DNA of 17,570 bases from Clostridia bacterium (GTDB lineage: Bacteria; Bacillota; DULZ01), in assembly GCA_012520135.1 (NCBI GenBank), contig JAAYOX010000392.1:1-17570 (forward strand), given 5' to 3'. The notes beneath the pieces are model-generated. The model did no database searches, was not told where the DNA came from, and saw only the letters and a program-made list of their open reading frames with translations. Below are positions 15,449 to 17,570 of the stretch, in pieces. Position 1 is the first letter of the stretch. Every line of letters starts with the position of its first letter. A program made the translations under genes and the position numbers.

Positions 15449-15473
15449 ATCTGTAGCAATAATATCACTTTTT

Positions 15474-15509
15474 CCGGAAGCCGCACTCCTTCGCGGCTTC
15501 CGGTTCTTT
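15474..15509 (+). terminator. Strong terminator of the multicopper oxidase gene
   Basis: A perfect 11-base stem CCGGAAGCCGC/GCGGCTTCCGG encloses the 8-base loop ACTCCTTC and is followed by TTCTTT. It lies 25 bases after the oxidase stop and separates that gene from the ferredoxin operon. The opposite strand lacks a T tail. Confidence 0.85.
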
Positions 15510-15593
15510 AAAAGGGAATCCACAATTGCTAACGAATATTTAATGTAACGCTAGCCTACAATCAGTCTATTTATTGGCAATTGGAGGTATTGG

Positions 15594-16157
15594 ATGACAA
15601 AGCAACTGGGTTTCCTGATGAATCTTGATAAATGTTTGGGCTGTAGGGGCTGTGCCATGGCTTGTCAAAATGAAAGGCCCCATCAGACTATCGCCTATAG
15701 AAGGATAACCAAACTGGAAAGCCATCCTCAAAGTTTTTTTGGCTTTCTCTCTATGGCTTGCAATCATTGTGTCTATCCTGCCTGTATCAGGGCTTGTCCC
15801 CAAGGATGCTTTAAAAAACGAAGAGACGGCATTGTAGTCCACAATCCCCTTCGTTGTACCGGCTGTCACACTTGTACCGGTGCCTGTCCTTTTCAAGTAC
15901 CTCGAATTAACCCTGTAACTAACAAGGTAGAGAAATGTGATTTTTGTCTCCACCGGCAGGAAAAAGGCCTGAAACCCGCCTGCGTGGAAGCATGTATAGT
16001 GAACGCTCTTAAAATAATAAATCTGTCCGGGGAACTACCGGAACATTACCAAGCTGACTTACCTGGTTTTATGGCCCTCAAGTTGACTAAACCTGCAACC
16101 AGATTCATATTACCTGAGACTCAAACCGTCCACCGCTATTGGATTAAAGAAGAATAG
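15594..16157 (+). CDS. Four-cluster [4Fe-4S] ferredoxin, DmsB/NrfC/HycB-type electron-transfer subunit
   Basis: An iron-sulfur protein of the kind that links a redox catalytic subunit to an electron donor. The 187 residues hold sixteen cysteines in four sets for four [4Fe-4S] clusters: Cys14/17/20/24 (CLGCRGCAMAC), Cys56/59/64/68 (CNHCVYPACIRAC), Cys88/91/94/98 (CTGCHTCTGAC) and Cys115/118/130/134 (CDFC...CVEAC); Cys72 is extra. There is no twin-arginine signal, so it works in the cytoplasm. The C-terminal 50 residues have no cluster motif and end in HRYWIKEE. The ATG lies 6 bases behind GGAGG. A PucR-type regulator gene follows after 14 bases, so the two are cotranscribed. No molybdopterin, tungstopterin or hydrogenase catalytic gene is in the window; a partner may start at the right edge. 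Confidence 0.92.
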   Translation: MTKQLGFLMNLDKCLGCRGCAMACQNERPHQTIAYRRITKLESHPQSFFGFLSMACNHCVYPACIRACPQGCFKKRRDGIVVHNPLRCTGCHTCTGACPFQVPRINPVTNKVEKCDFCLHRQEKGLKPACVEACIVNALKIINLSGELPEHYQADLPGFMALKLTKPATRFILPETQTVHRYWIKEE

Positions 16158-16171
16158 ACCGGGAGGCACTT

Positions 16172-17416
16172 ATGTCAGATAAAGTAATGAATGCAGAAGA
16201 ACTACTCAGCTGGCTCAATACGGCTAACAGCAAAGGCCTTAACGGTTTGCTACAACGCCTGGAGCTCATGGTCCATGGTAAAGTATTCTTAACTGATCCC
16301 ATTTTAGAGCTATTGACGGCAGATAATTTTGAAGGTGCGTCAGGGTTTGAGAAAAAACTAACGTCCACATTAAGACAAGCATATTTCAGCAAAAACTACC
16401 TTGAAGCTGACGGCGTAAAAATCCTTCATTGGGATTCCGGCTCCCGCATATTAAAAGTCCACGTTTATGATCTAGCGGTAGGCAAAAAGATACTAGGTCA
16501 TCTGATTGCGGAAGTAAATGAGGAAAAAACAAACGGCAGCCACGTAACTCTAATTAAACAAATTCTCCCGATCATCTTATCAGAAGTTATAAAACTAAAA
16601 GAGATCAGGGAAACGGAAAAGAAGTTTCAGGATAATTTTGTTTACGATTTACTTCATAATAATATTAGTTCTCTAAAGACTATCGTCAAACAAGGGCAAC
16701 TGTGGGGATGGGATTTTACCAAGCCCCATCACCTGCTAATCGTCGATATAATACCTAAAGACCAAACTATGCCTTTTTCGATATTAAAATCCCTGATCTG
16801 TCAAGTCACTACCGGGCAATTTAAAAACCCGGTGGTAGTTGAATATGATCATCAATGCTTAATCCTGGTACCGGAGACAGAAGAAAAAAACCGGCAAAAC
16901 ATTCGGACCGAAATTAAGAGCCTTGGGAAAGGAATCTTGAAAAAAATAACCGAACAAGTCCCCGGCATGGGAGCCTCCATAGGCATCGGGCGCTTTTATC
17001 CTACCGCCACAGACTTATGCCGCAGTTACCAGGAAGCCAGAACTGCCCTTGAACTGGGTAAATTGCTGGGAACGGACTTGGGTGTTTATCATTTTGATGA
17101 TCTTGGCGTAATTCGTCTTCTGGCCGGCATCAATTACGATCAATTAGGCGATTATTGCTTAGAATATTTAAGGGATTTGATCGAGTATGATCGCCATAAC
17201 GGAACTGATCTCTTAGAAACTTTGGAACAATATTTAAAAAGAAGCGGAGATTATAACCTCACCTCCAAGGATCTTTTTGTCCATCCTAATACCTTGCGCA
17301 ACCGGATTAAAAAAATAGAAGAGATTCTTGATACCAATTTGGAACATTACGAAAACATCGTTAATCTCTGGACAGCGGTAAAAATATATAACCTACTTGA
17401 AGATATGCTCAACTAA
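16172..17416 (+). CDS. PucR/CdaR-family transcriptional regulator
   Basis: A DNA-binding regulator of the PucR/CdaR class. The 414 residues contain an N-terminal region of about 150 residues without a recognised motif, probably the sensory part. A central CdaR/GGDEF-like fold runs about 180-310, ending in the family signature SIGIGRFYPTATDLCRSYQE (269-288) and ARTALELGK. The C-terminal PucR helix-turn-helix (about 346-410) includes LTSKDLFVHPNTLRNRIKKI. The helix 138-155 (VIKLKEIRETEKKFQDNF) may link the sensor to the rest as a coiled coil. The start ATG has GGGAGG 6 bases upstream and the gene follows the ferredoxin by 14 bases. Regulators of this class often respond to purine, diacid or amino-acid metabolites and control adjacent catabolic genes; here the effector is unknown. 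A terminator follows. Confidence 0.88.
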   Translation: MSDKVMNAEELLSWLNTANSKGLNGLLQRLELMVHGKVFLTDPILELLTADNFEGASGFEKKLTSTLRQAYFSKNYLEADGVKILHWDSGSRILKVHVYDLAVGKKILGHLIAEVNEEKTNGSHVTLIKQILPIILSEVIKLKEIRETEKKFQDNFVYDLLHNNISSLKTIVKQGQLWGWDFTKPHHLLIVDIIPKDQTMPFSILKSLICQVTTGQFKNPVVVEYDHQCLILVPETEEKNRQNIRTEIKSLGKGILKKITEQVPGMGASIGIGRFYPTATDLCRSYQEARTALELGKLLGTDLGVYHFDDLGVIRLLAGINYDQLGDYCLEYLRDLIEYDRHNGTDLLETLEQYLKRSGDYNLTSKDLFVHPNTLRNRIKKIEEILDTNLEHYENIVNLWTAVKIYNLLEDMLN

Positions 17417-17419
17417 ACC

Positions 17420-17445
17420 AGGGCCCTGCGGGGTCTTTTTTGTTT
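17420..17445 (+). terminator. Terminator of the ferredoxin-PucR operon
   Basis: AGGGCCC and GGGTCTT form a seven-pair stem (two G-U pairs) around TGCG, followed by TTTTTGTTT. It begins 4 bases after the regulator stop codon. Confidence 0.75.
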
Positions 17446-17484
17446 GATATAGGACTGTACAAAGTTACAGCCTTCACGGAAGGT

Positions 17485-17502
17485 AATTGAAATATTTCAC
17501 AA
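17485..17502. promoter_or_regulatory. Rex-like palindrome upstream of the last gene
   Basis: The core TGAAATATTTCA is a perfect 12-base palindrome, and its right half extends to TTCACAA. This matches the Gram-positive Rex consensus TTGTGAA-N4-TTCACAA except for the outer three bases of the left arm. It lies about 60 bases before the putative TTG start at 17560, where an NADH/NAD-responsive repressor could act. The match is by eye only. Confidence 0.4.
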
Positions 17503-17559
17503 AGGCAAATCTACCCGAGCATCTAATTAGTTGGCAAACATTAAAAAGGGGTGAATAAT

Positions 17560-17570
17560 TTGCATCGGAA
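17560..17570 (+). CDS. Start of an unidentified gene (partial)
   Basis: A TTG codon with AGGGGTGA about 5 bases upstream opens a frame that reads Met-His-Arg before the window ends. The ribosome site, the preceding terminator and the roughly 115-base leader with a palindrome support a new gene here. Nothing can be said of its product from the sequence. By context it may be the catalytic partner of the four-cluster ferredoxin, but that is inference only. Confidence 0.4.

Overview
The window looks like a chromosomal stretch from a low-to-middle GC, spore-forming-type Firmicute, probably an anaerobic clostridial lineage (Peptococcaceae or Desulfotomaculum-like). This is inferred from the polA-mutM-coaE-lytic transglycosylase gene order, strong AAGGAGG-type ribosome sites, frequent TTG and GTG starts, an ECF sigma/anti-sigma pair with a DUF4349-type C-terminus, a CotA-like multicopper oxidase and a four-cluster ferredoxin. 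No mobile element, CRISPR array or phage gene was seen.

Layout. Bases 1-1444 (minus) hold the front part of an oligopeptide/nickel-type ABC transporter lipoprotein, cut by the window edge. Bases 1502-7306 (minus) hold a tightly packed operon read polA > mutM > coaE > lytic transglycosylase > pncB, with 8-base overlaps or small gaps and a terminator at its end. Upstream of it, 7411-9293 (minus) encodes an ECF sigma factor and its zinc-finger, membrane-anchored anti-sigma factor. Next come an ArsR/CadC-type metal sensor (9413-9775) and a crotonase-family enzyme (9830-10615), all on the minus strand. A divergent region with a perfect 8+8 palindrome separates these from a plus-strand SGNH hydrolase (10785-11363). 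That gene converges on topB (11374-13500, minus), which lies behind a tRNA-Leu(CAA) with its own promoter and terminator.

From 13843 rightwards all genes are on the plus strand: a CotA-like multicopper oxidase broken by one extra C in a run of seven, then a cytoplasmic ferredoxin with sixteen cluster cysteines, then a PucR/CdaR-type regulator that appears to be in the same operon. The window ends in a leader carrying a Rex-like palindrome and the first codons of another gene.

How the genes fit together. The polA operon is housekeeping: DNA repair synthesis, 8-oxoguanine removal, the last step of CoA synthesis, wall turnover and NAD salvage. The sigma/anti-sigma pair is probably an envelope-stress or signal-response module. 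The ferredoxin plus PucR pair lacks a catalytic partner inside the window; the partner is probably the gene starting at the right edge. Most of the window is ordinary. The points most worth checking are the homopolymer frameshift in the oxidase, the ferredoxin/PucR unit, the CadC-like sensor with both metal sites, and several palindromes in leaders.
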